From: an uncultured Bulleidia sp. | GTDB lineage: Bacteria > Bacillota_I > Bacilli_A > Erysipelotrichales > Erysipelotrichaceae | Reading direction: 5' to 3' | NCBI GenBank assembly: GCA_934754415.1 | Contig: CAKVIS010000008.1 | Coordinates: 1-54,272 of the forward strand | DNA length: 54,272 bases | In this document: piece after piece, positions 25,446 to 35,500 of the stretch | Layout: each line of letters opens with the position of its first letter | Numbering within the stretch: position 1 is the first letter of the stretch | Program-made: the position numbers and the translations under genes | Notes under the pieces: model-generated | What the model was told of the DNA's origin: nothing | Seen by the model: the letters and a program-made list of their open reading frames with translations, nothing else | The model's database searches: none

Positions 25446-26576
25446 ATGACAGTAGAAAAACTATCAATGATTGGGCATGTTAAAGACACGCCAAGAGTAA
25501 TCAAAAATGCATACAACAACCGCAACGAATACATGAACAGTTTTGTCGAGGCTTTTGTAAATCACGATTTCAAAAAAGTATATTTCTTAGGATCTGGTAC
25601 ATCTCATCATGTATCCTGGGTAATCAAAAACATTTTTGTAGATATGCTGGGTATTGAAGGTGTTGCTTGCGAACCTACTATTTTTACTCATCACGAAGCA
25701 GAAAAACAATCTGGATTATTTAAGCCAGAAGAAATTTGTGTTATTTGCTTCTCACAGCATGGAGACAGCATTTCCACTTGTGAAGCTGCAAAGAAAGCTA
25801 AAGAACTTGGTTTCTACACAATCGGTGTTACAGAAGCTCTTAACAGTGTATTAGAAGACATGACAGATTCTTATTGTCACCTTGTTTGTGAAGAAGAAGA
25901 AATCGGTCCTGAAACAAGAGGTTACACTGAAACTATTTTTCAGTTCTACATTTTAGCAATTGAAGTTGCAAAACAGAAGGGTGCTATTACTGAAGCCCAG
26001 TATGAAGCAATGGATAAAGATGCTTTAGATCTCGCAAACAACTTAGACACTATCGTCAACGAATCTGTTGAATGGTATAACAGAAACAAAGAAGAATTCT
26101 TACAGATGACTAAATCCTCCATTGCCGGCTATGGAAACAACTTCCCTACAGCTATGGAAGCACGTCTGAAGTTCTTCGAAACATATTCCAGACCATGTAC
26201 TGGTTACGAAATGGAAGAACAGATGCACGGACCAATGAGAGCTTATAATGCTGAAAACTATATGTTCTTAATCGGTTCCGAAGGAGAAGCAGAATTCAAG
26301 AGATTATGTGAACTTGTTCCATATTATAAAGATGCTTTTACAGAACATGTATTTGTAGTAACATGCGAAGATGGTATCGAAATTACTGATAAAGACTTAA
26401 AGTTCACTTATAAAACAACGGATATCTTATCCCCAATTGTTTATATTATTCCGTTCCAGGTATTGTCTGCATTGATTTGTGAAGATGTTGGAATTGACAC
26501 TAAAGTCAGCCCAATCAAAAAGAGATATGTCTCTTCTCATTATCCTGCCGCTAGACATGGAAATTTAACTAAATAA
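25446..26576 (+). CDS. SIS-domain sugar-phosphate deglycase/isomerase (cluster 2)
   Basis: A 376-residue two-domain SIS protein with FLGSGTSHHVSWVIK, CFSQHGDSISTCEAAKKAK and the second-domain GYEMEEQMHGPMRAYN. It resembles the cluster 1 SIS enzymes but is clearly diverged. AAGGAG precedes the start. It is transcribed away from the PTS operon and ends at a strong terminator, so expression can be set apart from the transporter. Like its relatives, it would process the phospho-sugar delivered by EIIABCD; Amadori compounds are the leading candidate, by analogy with frl/gfr systems. Confidence 0.86.
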   Translation: MTVEKLSMIGHVKDTPRVIKNAYNNRNEYMNSFVEAFVNHDFKKVYFLGSGTSHHVSWVIKNIFVDMLGIEGVACEPTIFTHHEAEKQSGLFKPEEICVICFSQHGDSISTCEAAKKAKELGFYTIGVTEALNSVLEDMTDSYCHLVCEEEEIGPETRGYTETIFQFYILAIEVAKQKGAITEAQYEAMDKDALDLANNLDTIVNESVEWYNRNKEEFLQMTKSSIAGYGNNFPTAMEARLKFFETYSRPCTGYEMEEQMHGPMRAYNAENYMFLIGSEGEAEFKRLCELVPYYKDAFTEHVFVVTCEDGIEITDKDLKFTYKTTDILSPIVYIIPFQVLSALICEDVGIDTKVSPIKKRYVSSHYPAARHGNLTK

Positions 26577-26612
26577 CAAAAGAACATTTAGTTCCTGTTC
26601 ATAAACTGCTGT

Positions 26613-26645
26613 AAGTTAGGAGAGACCCCCTTCTCTCCTAACTTA
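26613..26645 (+). terminator. Rho-independent terminator of the SIS gene
   Basis: AAGTTAGGAGAGA and TTCTCTCCTAACTT form a perfect long stem around CCCCC, followed by ATTTATT. Confidence 0.88.
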
Positions 26646-26727
26646 TTTATTAGAAAAACATAAAAAAATATCTCTGTCTTATTAGCAGTAAATATATTAT
26701 TATTAATGTAGAAAGTATAGATAATCT

Positions 26728-27468
26728 ATGGCAAAGAATCCTAAATATATAGAAATAGCAAATTATTTTATTCAGAAAATTGAAAATGAAGAATTAAAAG
26801 AAAATGAACCATTAGATCCAGAAGAACAGTTATGTGCTCAATTCAACGTCAGTCACATGACAATGGCTAAGGCAATGAATGAACTGAGTGCTGAGGGATA
26901 TATTAAAAGAATCCCTGGAAAAGGCACTTTCATTTCCGGAAACTACAGAACTTCTTTCAAAAAACCAATCTCTTCCAGAAACAGTATTACTGCCCAAATT
27001 CAGGAAGCCGGATTAGAATCACGCATTGAGTTATATAAATATTCTATTATCAGAGGCAAAGATGATCCTGAAGTCGCTGCAAAGCTTCATATTTCTGAAG
27101 ATGAATTTCTCCATTTTTTCATAAGGTTGAGATATGCCAATGATAACTTAATGGCGATTTCATATACATATATTGTTCAAAAAGCGATTCCTACGTTAGA
27201 TATCCACAAACTTGAAGGCTCTCTTAATAAATATATCAAAGAATTAGGAATTGAACGAACAGATGGATCTACGGAGTTTTGTGCAACAATGCCAAACAAA
27301 GAAAATGCTAAAATCTTAGGAACTGACCATATTCCTCTGCTTAAGCAAACAATACGTTGGAATGTTGATGATAAACCTTTTGAATTAACTTATCATTATT
27401 TCATTGGTACTAAATATTCCATCACATCGGATTTGCACATTATCCACAATAAAAAAATAGTTATTTAA
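26728..27468 (+). CDS. GntR/UTRA-family transcriptional regulator (cluster 2)
   Basis: A 246-residue HutC-subfamily regulator: winged helix in LCAQFNVSHMTMAKAMNELS and GYIKRIPGKGTFI, then a UTRA domain with HFFIRLRYANDNLMAISYTY. It is a paralogue of the regulator at 16758 with the same layout and similar UTRA core, consistent with duplication of a whole regulatory cluster. The start lacks an obvious strong binding site (AGAAAGTATAG upstream). Target sites are probably the A/T-rich palindromes at 24932-25445. Confidence 0.91.
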   Translation: MAKNPKYIEIANYFIQKIENEELKENEPLDPEEQLCAQFNVSHMTMAKAMNELSAEGYIKRIPGKGTFISGNYRTSFKKPISSRNSITAQIQEAGLESRIELYKYSIIRGKDDPEVAAKLHISEDEFLHFFIRLRYANDNLMAISYTYIVQKAIPTLDIHKLEGSLNKYIKELGIERTDGSTEFCATMPNKENAKILGTDHIPLLKQTIRWNVDDKPFELTYHYFIGTKYSITSDLHIIHNKKIVI

Positions 27469-27519
27469 ATTGAGCGACTTCACGGTTAATTCTTTATGGT
27501 TTTCCACAGCCAAAAATAT

Positions 27520-27569
27520 AAACGGCAATGTAAATTTGGATTAATTCATCCTGTTTACATCGCCGTTTT
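27520..27569. terminator. Bidirectional terminator between GntR and the pilus operon
   Basis: AAACGGCaATGTAAA pairs with TTTACATcGCCGTTT. T runs follow on the plus strand (TTTTACC) and, read from the minus strand, TATATTTTTGG. It serves the convergent ends of the GntR gene and the type IV pilus operon. Confidence 0.8.
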
Positions 27570-27581
27570 ACCGTTTATCAG

Positions 27582-28205
27582 TTAATTATACGTTGCATCA
27601 CCCTGGAAGACATTGGAATCAGATTCATCTTCTGTGATCACAAGACCATTGGTGTTTGTGGCACCTTCTATAGTTTCATAGAAAGTAATGGATAAAGTCG
27701 TATAGATTTCATTGGATTGGGATAAACCATCTTTACCACCTGCATCAATAGACACATCCTGAATGGTACATCTGTACTTTAAGGAGTGTAAGGAATACAG
27801 AATACCTTTGACAGTATCATAGTTATTGGATTTAAAAGATAAGTTGGCAGTACGTCTTACAATCGTACCTGTAAGCGTAGGATCATTCCATGTAATGGAA
27901 ATATTGTCAGCTTTTCCGTTTAATACATTACCGACTTCATTCACTTCCTGAGAAAGATTGTTGTATACAGCTATCTCTCCCACTTCATCATTTTTATGTT
28001 CTTCTATGTACGCTTCCATGTTTTTCATGGTCGCAGACTGTGTCTGTGCCAGTAACAACCCTGTTTCAAGCTGTGTAGTATCATAGGTTGTTTCAGCATC
28101 TTTAAATGTCTTCCAGGCAAATTCATAATAGAAGATACCCACCCCAACAATAGCACAAAGCAATACAAGCAATGTTTCTCTCATTGTAAACTTATGATTC
28201 AGCAT
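27582..28205 (-). CDS. pilO: PilO-like type IV pilus assembly protein
   Basis: A 207-residue bitopic protein: short cytoplasmic start, membrane helix (TLLVLLCAIVGVGIFYYEFA), a helical stretch, then a beta-rich C-terminal domain ending in low-complexity acidic sequence. That layout, its place right behind PilM- and PilN-like genes and the two-base gap to PilN match the PilMNO inner-membrane alignment complex. Sequence identity to known PilO is not obvious by eye. It is the last gene of the operon. Confidence 0.65.
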   Translation of the reverse strand: MLNHKFTMRETLLVLLCAIVGVGIFYYEFAWKTFKDAETTYDTTQLETGLLLAQTQSATMKNMEAYIEEHKNDEVGEIAVYNNLSQEVNEVGNVLNGKADNISITWNDPTLTGTIVRRTANLSFKSNNYDTVKGILYSLHSLKYRCTIQDVSIDAGGKDGLSQSNEIYTTLSITFYETIEGATNTNGLVITEDESDSNVFQGDATYN

Positions 28206-28206
28206 A

Positions 28207-28821
28207 TCACTTTGCCCCCTCTGTACTTTCTACCACTGTATGATAGGTAATCTCTATATCTGCAGTAACTGCTGTGGAATTACTGGAATTTGAAGATGTT
28301 GTAGTCACTGTTACATAGTCATTTCTTTCATCAGACTGTAAGACACTGATAACATGAGAAACTGTGGAAAGATCTGTTTCTGCAGTATATACGGAAATCT
28401 GATTACCATGAATACGAATAGAAGACACATCCACACTGGAACGAATATCCTGATCAATCATATTTAATACATCTGTTCTGTTCAGGCTGTTCTTTTCATC
28501 TTCTGTTAAGAAAGAACCTACCAGATCATTGTATCTGGCCTTCACTTCATTAAAATCTGCAGTATCTGCCTGCAAAGCCTGAATCTGTGACTGTAAAGCA
28601 TTGTAATCAGATTCCAGCTTTGACATCTTTGTCAAAGGATCCAGCACAAACAGTTTTGTAAAACACAATAAGAACACTGCAAACAATACAGAACAGACAG
28701 TTAACACTGTTTTATTCTCACTGACATCTTCTTTGATGAAGTTCATGGATGTCTTAGTTGGATAGCTTCCTTTTTTGGATTTCAAGGAGATTTCTTTAGA
28801 TAATACTGATTTTTTACTCAT
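28207..28821 (-). CDS. pilN: PilN-like type IV pilus assembly protein
   Basis: A 204-residue bitopic protein with a cytoplasmic N-terminus containing MNFIKEDVSENK, a membrane helix (VLTVCSVLFAVFLLCFTKLF), a coiled coil (about residues 72-105) and an external ferredoxin-like segment. The N-terminal N-F-I motif is where PilN proteins contact PilM. It lies between PilM- and PilO-like genes. The C-terminus is rich in Ser/Thr/Asn. Confidence 0.68.
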   Translation of the reverse strand: MSKKSVLSKEISLKSKKGSYPTKTSMNFIKEDVSENKTVLTVCSVLFAVFLLCFTKLFVLDPLTKMSKLESDYNALQSQIQALQADTADFNEVKARYNDLVGSFLTEDEKNSLNRTDVLNMIDQDIRSSVDVSSIRIHGNQISVYTAETDLSTVSHVISVLQSDERNDYVTVTTTSSNSSNSTAVTADIEITYHTVVESTEGAK

Positions 28822-28838
28822 ACACTGTTTTCTCCTTT

Positions 28839-29813
28839 TTACTTTTCCAATGCGATACCATACGCTGCAGGGGCATACTGTAACACTTCTTCCTCAGTAT
28901 TCAATGACTGTAAAGGAAGTAACTTTACAGAAAGATTTTCCTGAATGGCATCCAGTAAGCCCTGTACAAGAGACCCCTGACCATAGTAGTATAAAACATC
29001 CAGACTCGCGTCCTGATTTTCATAGGAATAATAGTTGATGGATCTCATGATTTCCACAGAAATTCTGTTGTAGATATCTACTACACTCTCTTCTTTTAAT
29101 ACCTGTGTATCAGAAGTAAAGAGTTTATTTCTTGCGACATGCGGATCACAGTTCAACAGATTTGCACTTTCTTCCACAATGGTCTGTAAGCCCATATCCA
29201 GTGTTCTGCTTGTGTCATAAACACCGTTTCTGTACATATCCAGTACAGTTTCCGTATCTCCAAGATTCACTAACATCCTGTCACCTGTATCCAGGGCATA
29301 GTTTTTCATAAAGCAGGCAAGAGCCAGTTCTCTTGGTTCCAGACGCACCAGATGTAATCCGACACGTTTGAACATCTCTTTATATTCTTCAATGACTTTC
29401 TTATCTACTGCAGCCGCAAGAATCTCCATTTCTTTGGGAGTATCTCCATCTTTGATAACAGAAGTAACTACATAGTCATAGGCATAACGATCTTTCGTAT
29501 CCTGCAACATATCATGGAATTCATAAGGCAGGTTAACCAGCAACTGTTTTTCTGTCATGACAGGCATCACTGTTTTATGTAAATACACATTGGCATCAGG
29601 TAATACCAATGCTACATGTTTTGCCTGTATTTTTTCTTCTTTCAGTTTTTCTTTAATGGTATCTGCCATAGCTTCATAGGCAATCAATCCATCTGCACCT
29701 ACTGCATTTTCCGGTGTATCAAAAGATACATAGTTTTTTACTTCACCATTCTTTACTTCTACAATTGATGTAGTGCACATGCCTATCTCAATACCGACAA
29801 TATCTTTTCTCAT
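28839..29813 (-). CDS. pilM: PilM-like actin-fold pilus assembly protein
   Basis: A 324-residue cytoplasmic ATP-binding protein of the PilM/FtsA-like group. It starts MRKDIVGIEIGMCTTSIVE (phosphate-1 loop), has LVNLGDTETVLDMYRNG (phosphate-2) and LYYYGQGSLVQGL near the end. The frame is open to 29888, but the family start and AGGAG are at 29813. PilM binds the PilN tail and organises the pilus base. The gene order pilD-pilM-pilN-pilO supports this. Confidence 0.82.
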   Translation of the reverse strand: MRKDIVGIEIGMCTTSIVEVKNGEVKNYVSFDTPENAVGADGLIAYEAMADTIKEKLKEEKIQAKHVALVLPDANVYLHKTVMPVMTEKQLLVNLPYEFHDMLQDTKDRYAYDYVVTSVIKDGDTPKEMEILAAAVDKKVIEEYKEMFKRVGLHLVRLEPRELALACFMKNYALDTGDRMLVNLGDTETVLDMYRNGVYDTSRTLDMGLQTIVEESANLLNCDPHVARNKLFTSDTQVLKEESVVDIYNRISVEIMRSINYYSYENQDASLDVLYYYGQGSLVQGLLDAIQENLSVKLLPLQSLNTEEEVLQYAPAAYGIALEK

Positions 29814-29830
29814 ACTATCCTGCACTCCTT

Positions 29831-30610
29831 CTACATTCCAAGTAATCCCATATACCACTGTACGACACTTTTCCCTATACAAAGACAAATGACTGCAGAT
29901 AGAGAAATAGACGGCCCAAATGGTATCTTATTCTGCTTTAAAGCTACTACAAATACTAACCCAATCACGCAGGAAACCATTACATTCAATAATCCTGCAA
30001 AAGGTCCCAGAAACAGACTGACAAGGAAGAATAACTTGATATCTCCTCCACCCATTGTTTCTTTCTTTAATACTTTATCCATGATGAGAACAAGTAGTAA
30101 GATACTACCTGCAATCACACATCCTCCAAGCAATCCATCAAAGAAAGCCTGCATATTTCCAATACAGCTGATCAGCCAGCATACAATGCCGAACAGAATA
30201 TACCCATCCGGTATCTCATATGCCTTTAAATCCACAACAGATAAACCAAGTAACACAAGAAATAACCCGTATACGGCTACTAACTGCATATCTATCGTAC
30301 CATGAATCATCAGATATCCTGCATAGACAATTCCCATACCAAGTTCCACAAGTGTACTTGTTACAGGAATCCTGGCATGGCAATATCTGCATCTTCCTTT
30401 TAGAAATACATACGATACTATTGGAAATAAATCCATCACTCCCAGTTCATGACCACAGCTGTCACAGTGACTTCTTCCCTTCCACCATGGTTCATTATCC
30501 AGTATTCTGTATGCCTGACACATCACAAAACTACCTATACAGGCACCTAATATAAATGCCAGTATCACACAATACCAGAAGATAAACGGAGTTTCATAAA
30601 TACTTAACAT
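29831..30610 (-). CDS. pilD: Prepilin peptidase (A24 family)
   Basis: A membrane aspartyl protease that cuts the leader of prepilins after glycine and methylates the new N-terminus. The N-terminal methylase-type region has GSFVMCQAYR and zinc cysteines in CDSCG and CRYCH. The catalytic aspartates are in VVDLKAYEIPDG and GGGDIKLFF. About eight hydrophobic segments follow. ATG at 30610 (MLSIYETPF) is preferred over the frame's opening at 30637, which would overlap the previous gene. It processes the five prepilin-like proteins encoded just upstream. Confidence 0.93.
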   Translation of the reverse strand: MLSIYETPFIFWYCVILAFILGACIGSFVMCQAYRILDNEPWWKGRSHCDSCGHELGVMDLFPIVSYVFLKGRCRYCHARIPVTSTLVELGMGIVYAGYLMIHGTIDMQLVAVYGLFLVLLGLSVVDLKAYEIPDGYILFGIVCWLISCIGNMQAFFDGLLGGCVIAGSILLLVLIMDKVLKKETMGGGDIKLFFLVSLFLGPFAGLLNVMVSCVIGLVFVVALKQNKIPFGPSISLSAVICLCIGKSVVQWYMGLLGM

Positions 30611-30615
30611 AAATA

Positions 30616-31041
30616 TCAATTCACTCCTTTTACCCATCTGTACTTCAGTTCTCCGTTAACCACCTTGACTTCAATTACCAGAGAATTCACTTCTCCAAAG
30701 TACTCTTCCTTACCAATGACTTCTTTTTCAGATTCATTGTACCCTTGAGTCTTTTCTCCAACAATCGTATTGGACACATTGTCATAGAAACCAATATAGC
30801 CACCAGTAATATGATGTGTACAATTTGTACCATCACAACCATCTACAGGACATTGCATACCATTTAAAGAATTGACCTTTGCCACACTCTCACAGGTATT
30901 CAGCTTCAGATTATCATTACCGCTGGCCACATGTCTGTGATACCAGGAAAATCCTGTCCATAACAGATACAGCACTTCCACTATCAGGAAAGGAATCACA
31001 ATAATTTCCAGTACACTGACACTTCCTTTTGTATTTCTCAT
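30616..31041 (-). CDS. Prepilin-like or TadE-like membrane protein
   Basis: A 141-residue protein beginning MRNTKGSVSVLEI and then a hydrophobic helix (VIPFLIVEVLYLLWTGF). A Gly followed by S-V-S-V-L-E resembles a class III signal, but the glutamate is at position 6, not 5, and TadE-like proteins have a similar start. The outer part has four cysteines (CESV, QCPVDGCDGTNC), possibly disulphide-bonded. It overlaps the previous prepilin by four bases. It may be a minor pilin. Confidence 0.6.
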   Translation of the reverse strand: MRNTKGSVSVLEIIVIPFLIVEVLYLLWTGFSWYHRHVASGNDNLKLNTCESVAKVNSLNGMQCPVDGCDGTNCTHHITGGYIGFYDNVSNTIVGEKTQGYNESEKEVIGKEEYFGEVNSLVIEVKVVNGELKYRWVKGVN

Positions 31042-31586
31042 GAGGTGCCCTCCGGTTTTGGATCATTCAGAGGAATGACATCAAAATATCCTTCAATGAG
31101 CGGATCAGCTGAGCTGTTACTGCCAACCATCAAATGTACTGTAAAATAAGAACCTGTCCATTCAATCTTCTCAACTTGTGCCCCAAGTCCATCAGGATAG
31201 GCAGACTGTCCTAATACAGGCTTATAGGTTTCACCTGCTTTAAAGGCAATCTGTCCATATCCATTAATCACATTACCTTCTTCATCTACAGATAACACAC
31301 TGGTTAAATCTTTCTTTAAGGCATAGGTAACACTGAAAAATGACTCAACATTTCCCTTTTGTGCTTTAAACCCAGTAGTATATCTCAGTTCATTGGTCAA
31401 TATACTTTCCAACGTAGTAAATAACTGAGGAGCCTGTGCCCTCTGCATACTCTTTTTAAATTCTTTCTGTGCCAAAGATACCCCTGTTGCCATCCCCATA
31501 CTTAATAAAGATACCAGTATGACTACACACAACATCTCTATCAATGTAAATCCACTCTGATGGATACGCTTCTTATTATTCACCAT
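31038..31586 (-). CDS. Type IV prepilin-like protein
   Basis: A 182-residue protein with a canonical class III signal, RIHQSG|FTLIEML, Glu at position 5, and a hydrophobic helix VVILVSLLSMGMATGV. The mature part is about 170 residues. The frame opens at 31601, but MVNNKKR at 31586 overlaps the stop of the preceding prepilin and neither start has an ideal binding site; coupling is likely. Probable minor pilin. Confidence 0.82.
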   Translation of the reverse strand: MVNNKKRIHQSGFTLIEMLCVVILVSLLSMGMATGVSLAQKEFKKSMQRAQAPQLFTTLESILTNELRYTTGFKAQKGNVESFFSVTYALKKDLTSVLSVDEEGNVINGYGQIAFKAGETYKPVLGQSAYPDGLGAQVEKIEWTGSYFTVHLMVGSNSSADPLIEGYFDVIPLNDPKPEGTS

Positions 31587-31857
31587 AATAGTAATACCCA
31601 TCCTCTGTCTTATGCACTATAGTACCAGTTTTAGCTGGAATTGAATTTCCATCACTCTTCTTAATCACTACCTGAGCAGAAGACTGCGTAGTATTGTCTG
31701 TAATCTTAAACACCTTTACAGCATCCTTACTCTGTTTATTCATTCTGTTACTGGCCACAATACTTGTCTGTAAGATGATAAAGCATAGAGATAAGACGAT
31801 GATACTGATTAACACTTCTACAAGTGTTTCACCTTTACAAGAGTTTAACTTCTTCAT
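31576..31857 (-). CDS. Short type IV prepilin-like protein
   Basis: A 93-residue protein with a class III signal, MKKLNSCKG|ETLVEVL, Glu at position 5 and a following hydrophobic helix (ISIIVLSLCFIILQTSIV). AGGAGGG precedes the start. The mature domain is only about 55 residues beyond the helix, at the small end for minor pilins. Coding overlaps the next gene at its 3' end. Confidence 0.8.
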   Translation of the reverse strand: MKKLNSCKGETLVEVLISIIVLSLCFIILQTSIVASNRMNKQSKDAVKVFKITDNTTQSSAQVVIKKSDGNSIPAKTGTIVHKTEDGYYYYGE

Positions 31858-31860
31858 AGT

Positions 31861-32481
31861 CTATCCCTCCTTTCCACTTACACCATTCCATGTCCACATA
31901 ACCACTTTTTTATTCGCATCAAAATTTGCGGTATCTACAGACACACTGAAGGTGACATATCTTTTCAAAACTGTGTTATCCTCAGCAGTTAATGACAAAG
32001 TATAAATAGCCTGATACAGATTCTCTTCGGAATCATTGGTTTTTACCAGAGCATAACTGCCTGTGACATCTTTCATTTTCTTTTTTATCTCATCAGTTGC
32101 CTCAACACTGATAGTAAAGGAATCAGAAGTAACATTGGAAGAACCATTAAGGACTGCTGTACTGATTGCCCATGTACCAGGAAAGGTAGGCTTATGAGCG
32201 TCATCCCATCCGGTAATCTGAAACTGTGAGGATTCATTTACATATCCATTCGCATGATATTTCTGCCCATTTAAAGTTGACTTCAATAGTTTACATGCCG
32301 AATCCAATGTCAGGTTATCCTGAATGGAAGTCTGATTTCTGGAAGAGGTTTTTACGCTGGAACTGCTTGCGGATAATAAAGTCACAGAGATAAAACTTGC
32401 GACCAATAATACTACCAGAGCTAACAGAATGGAGACACCACTCTCACTATGCAGTTTTCTTTGTATTTTATGTTTAAGCAT
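31861..32481 (-). CDS. PilX-like minor pilin
   Basis: A 206-residue protein beginning MLKHKIQRKLHSESG|VSILLALVVLLVASF. The glycine and hydrophobic helix fit a class III signal, but position 5 is Leu rather than Glu, as seen in PilX/GspK-like minor pilins. The segment SASSSSVKTSSRNQTS follows. AAGGAGG precedes the start. Placed directly behind the giant prepilin gene, it may start or cap pilus assembly. Confidence 0.7.
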   Translation of the reverse strand: MLKHKIQRKLHSESGVSILLALVVLLVASFISVTLLSASSSSVKTSSRNQTSIQDNLTLDSACKLLKSTLNGQKYHANGYVNESSQFQITGWDDAHKPTFPGTWAISTAVLNGSSNVTSDSFTISVEATDEIKKKMKDVTGSYALVKTNDSEENLYQAIYTLSLTAEDNTVLKRYVTFSVSVDTANFDANKKVVMWTWNGVSGKEG

Positions 32482-32506
32482 ATAGATGCCTCCTTTCTGT
32501 ATCTTA

Positions 32507-35500
32507 TTACTCTACTGTATCTTTATATTCTTTATTCAGTTTATATGCCCAGACAGAACCATTCTTATTTGTTGCGACAAACACAGACCGGATAGATTCC
32601 GTTGTATCATTCTCTTCACCTTTACGCCCTAAATAGCAGGAACTGTTAAAAATTCTATGTGGACCTTCATCTTTGGTAAATTGCCATGGAGTATCAGTTT
32701 CTGTATCCTGTACACTTAAAGAGTATACGTTGTTATTCAGTTCACCATGTAAGTACTTACCATTGTTGGAAAGCTGTCCTGTTGTAAATGAATTTGCATT
32801 TGCTGTAAATTTCCATTCCACACTATGTAAGACATCCATGGAAGTAAACTCATTTCCATAAATACCTGTATTAACGGATGTGCCATTCAATGAAACATTG
32901 TCCTCATTCTGTACAGCACTGACTCCATAAACACCTCTTCCATTTGTATTGGCATTTCTTGCGTCAACATTTGTAAAGAAATAGGATTCTCCATTTTTAA
33001 AGCTATTATCCGGCATAATTTTAAATGTGACTTTTACCCATCTGGCATACAGATTATAAGTTTCAGGATGGTCTGCCGTAAATATTTCACTATTTACTAC
33101 CTTTCCATCATAATCAAGTACTTTTGTATCTCCAACATACCAGCCTTCAAACAGGAAATAGTCGTTATTATTCACTATGACTGTCTTATAAGCTTCAGGG
33201 AAATCTTCCACTTTCACTGCTTCAGGCACTTCAGTAAAATACACTGTCTTACCAGCTTGCTCTTCAGAACCATCAGTCTTTTTAACCAAAAAACTAACGG
33301 TTCTGACAGGAGTATATTTTGCCTCAAGTGTTATTTCTTCCTGCTGAGAAGTATCTACACTTTCTACCTTCGTAGCCTCATCATTTACATTTGTATACCA
33401 CCCTATGAATGTATATCCATCTTTTACAGGAGTATATTTATTCAGATCAATCACACCATCTTTTGCATATACAGTAAATGTATCATTGGACTCTCCATAG
33501 GTTCCACCATTGAGATTCAATGTTACCTTCTTATATGGTGCATATTTAGGCGTTAATGTATACACAACATCATCTTCTGCTGAAGCATTCAAAATCGCCT
33601 TATTCCATGTCGCCTGATCAACGACATTACCATCACCATCCAGAATCTGCTTATCACCCTGATACCATCCGGTACAGTACATACCATCTCCAGGTTTACT
33701 GTTCAGAGTCAAACAACTTAAATCGTAGGTAATATCTACATAAGATTTTGTTTCACCAACAGTCACTTCAATCTTAGCTGTCTTTGGCTTCCATAATGCA
33801 TACAGATCCAGATCTGCCTTTGTCTCAGCAACAGTAACAGAATCCTTTTTAGTTTCAGAAACAGTCACATCTGTATACCATCCTTCGAATGTATATCCTG
33901 TACGCTTAAGATTGTACATATCATCGGTAAGAGTAATATTACTCATTAATTCTACTGTCTTGATTTCATCCTGTTTATTACTGTCATCTACATTCTCCAG
34001 GTTGGTAAATATACCACCATTACCATGTAATCTGACTGTATACGGAGTTGGTTTCACTGTAACGTTTTCCAGTGCCAGTCTATATGTCTTACCATCTTTA
34101 GTAATCACTGCCTGTACATGTACATCGGTTAATGCTGTATTCAAATTTAAACTTCTATACGTGATATATACAGGAATGCTTGTAAAGCCATTCGAAGAAG
34201 TAAGCACATCACTCTTATCTACATACACATCCAGATTTGTCTCACCAGATTTAGCAGTTACCTGTATATCTCCATCAAGAATATCTTTATCATTTGCCGC
34301 ATAGATAAAGTATCTGGAAGATGTATTCTCAGGTTTTGTGCGATCATCATAGTCTGTTACCAAAGTACCTGTTACATCTGCAGTACTATCATTAACTATA
34401 CCTGCTTCACAATAAGAGGAAGAATCGCTGAGACCTACTGCAGCAGGTCTGTCTACCACAATCATGGTTGTAGCAGAATACGGTATACCATTATAAGTAA
34501 CAGTTCCTTTGACACTCACTTTACCATTCACTCCAAATCCTGTGATTGTCACTATATTTCCTGTTACTTCTGAAACACCAACATCTGGTTCGAGAATATC
34601 ATGAGAGGAAGTTGCACTCCATGTAATATCTTTAGCGTCTATCACTTTTGTGGTATCTGCTGTAGAGCACATGGATAAAGTCACAGGTTGTCCTTGAGTA
34701 TTAGCCAATACCATTTCTGAAGGATTCGCAGTCACTGTAAGATTTGCTGTTACAGATAATGTAAAGTGTGCCTCTGCATCCTGACCATTTATCTTCATAT
34801 GTGCTGTAACAGTAACTGTACCTGTCTTTAAAGCTTTCAATGTTACCTGATACGCATCATTTACTTTCATGATGCCTTGTACAGCAACTATGCCTTCAGT
34901 ATCAAAAGTAATATCGTTAGAATCTAAACTAAATATCTTTCCATTACTGTTTAAAGTAAATGTTTTTAATGCCTCACCTGCAGTATTTAACTCAGAGAAG
35001 ATATCCAGTGTATCCATACCATTACTCCAGTATGGATCATGGTTAGGCCATGTACCATAATGCACATTCACTGTTTTATTTTCTTTTGTTGGCTGTGTAA
35101 TGACTGTAGGGAATGGATAGTTTCTTCCTTCTAATGTACTGTCTCCTGCATTAAAGGAATACTTACCATTGATTGGCTGTTCTCCTGAAGAAGTACTTTC
35201 TGTAGAAGTAACTGCATGGAATTTACTTGTGTCTGTCGTTTTACCACCATTCATCTTGTTCAGGAAACTGCTGGAATCAGTGATAGAGAGGTTGCTCATT
35301 TGTGCATAACTTACAGATGTATTCTGACTTTCACTAACCATGTTGCCTTTGCCGTCCTTACCAAAATAATTTGCAATAGTTTTGGAATTTCCAAGGACCA
35401 TGTTCTGAATGTCTGATTCTGTCCATTTGCCGCTACTCTTAGAAGAGAAATAATACTTTGGAGCACTTTCTGCAATAGCAGACTGTGTAAGATTCTGTGT

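Noticed and set aside
33068..33556. Plus-strand 162-codon frame antisense to the giant adhesin
   Set aside because: Rich in Ile, Phe and Cys as expected for the reverse of an Asn/Lys/Asp-rich gene; no start signals.
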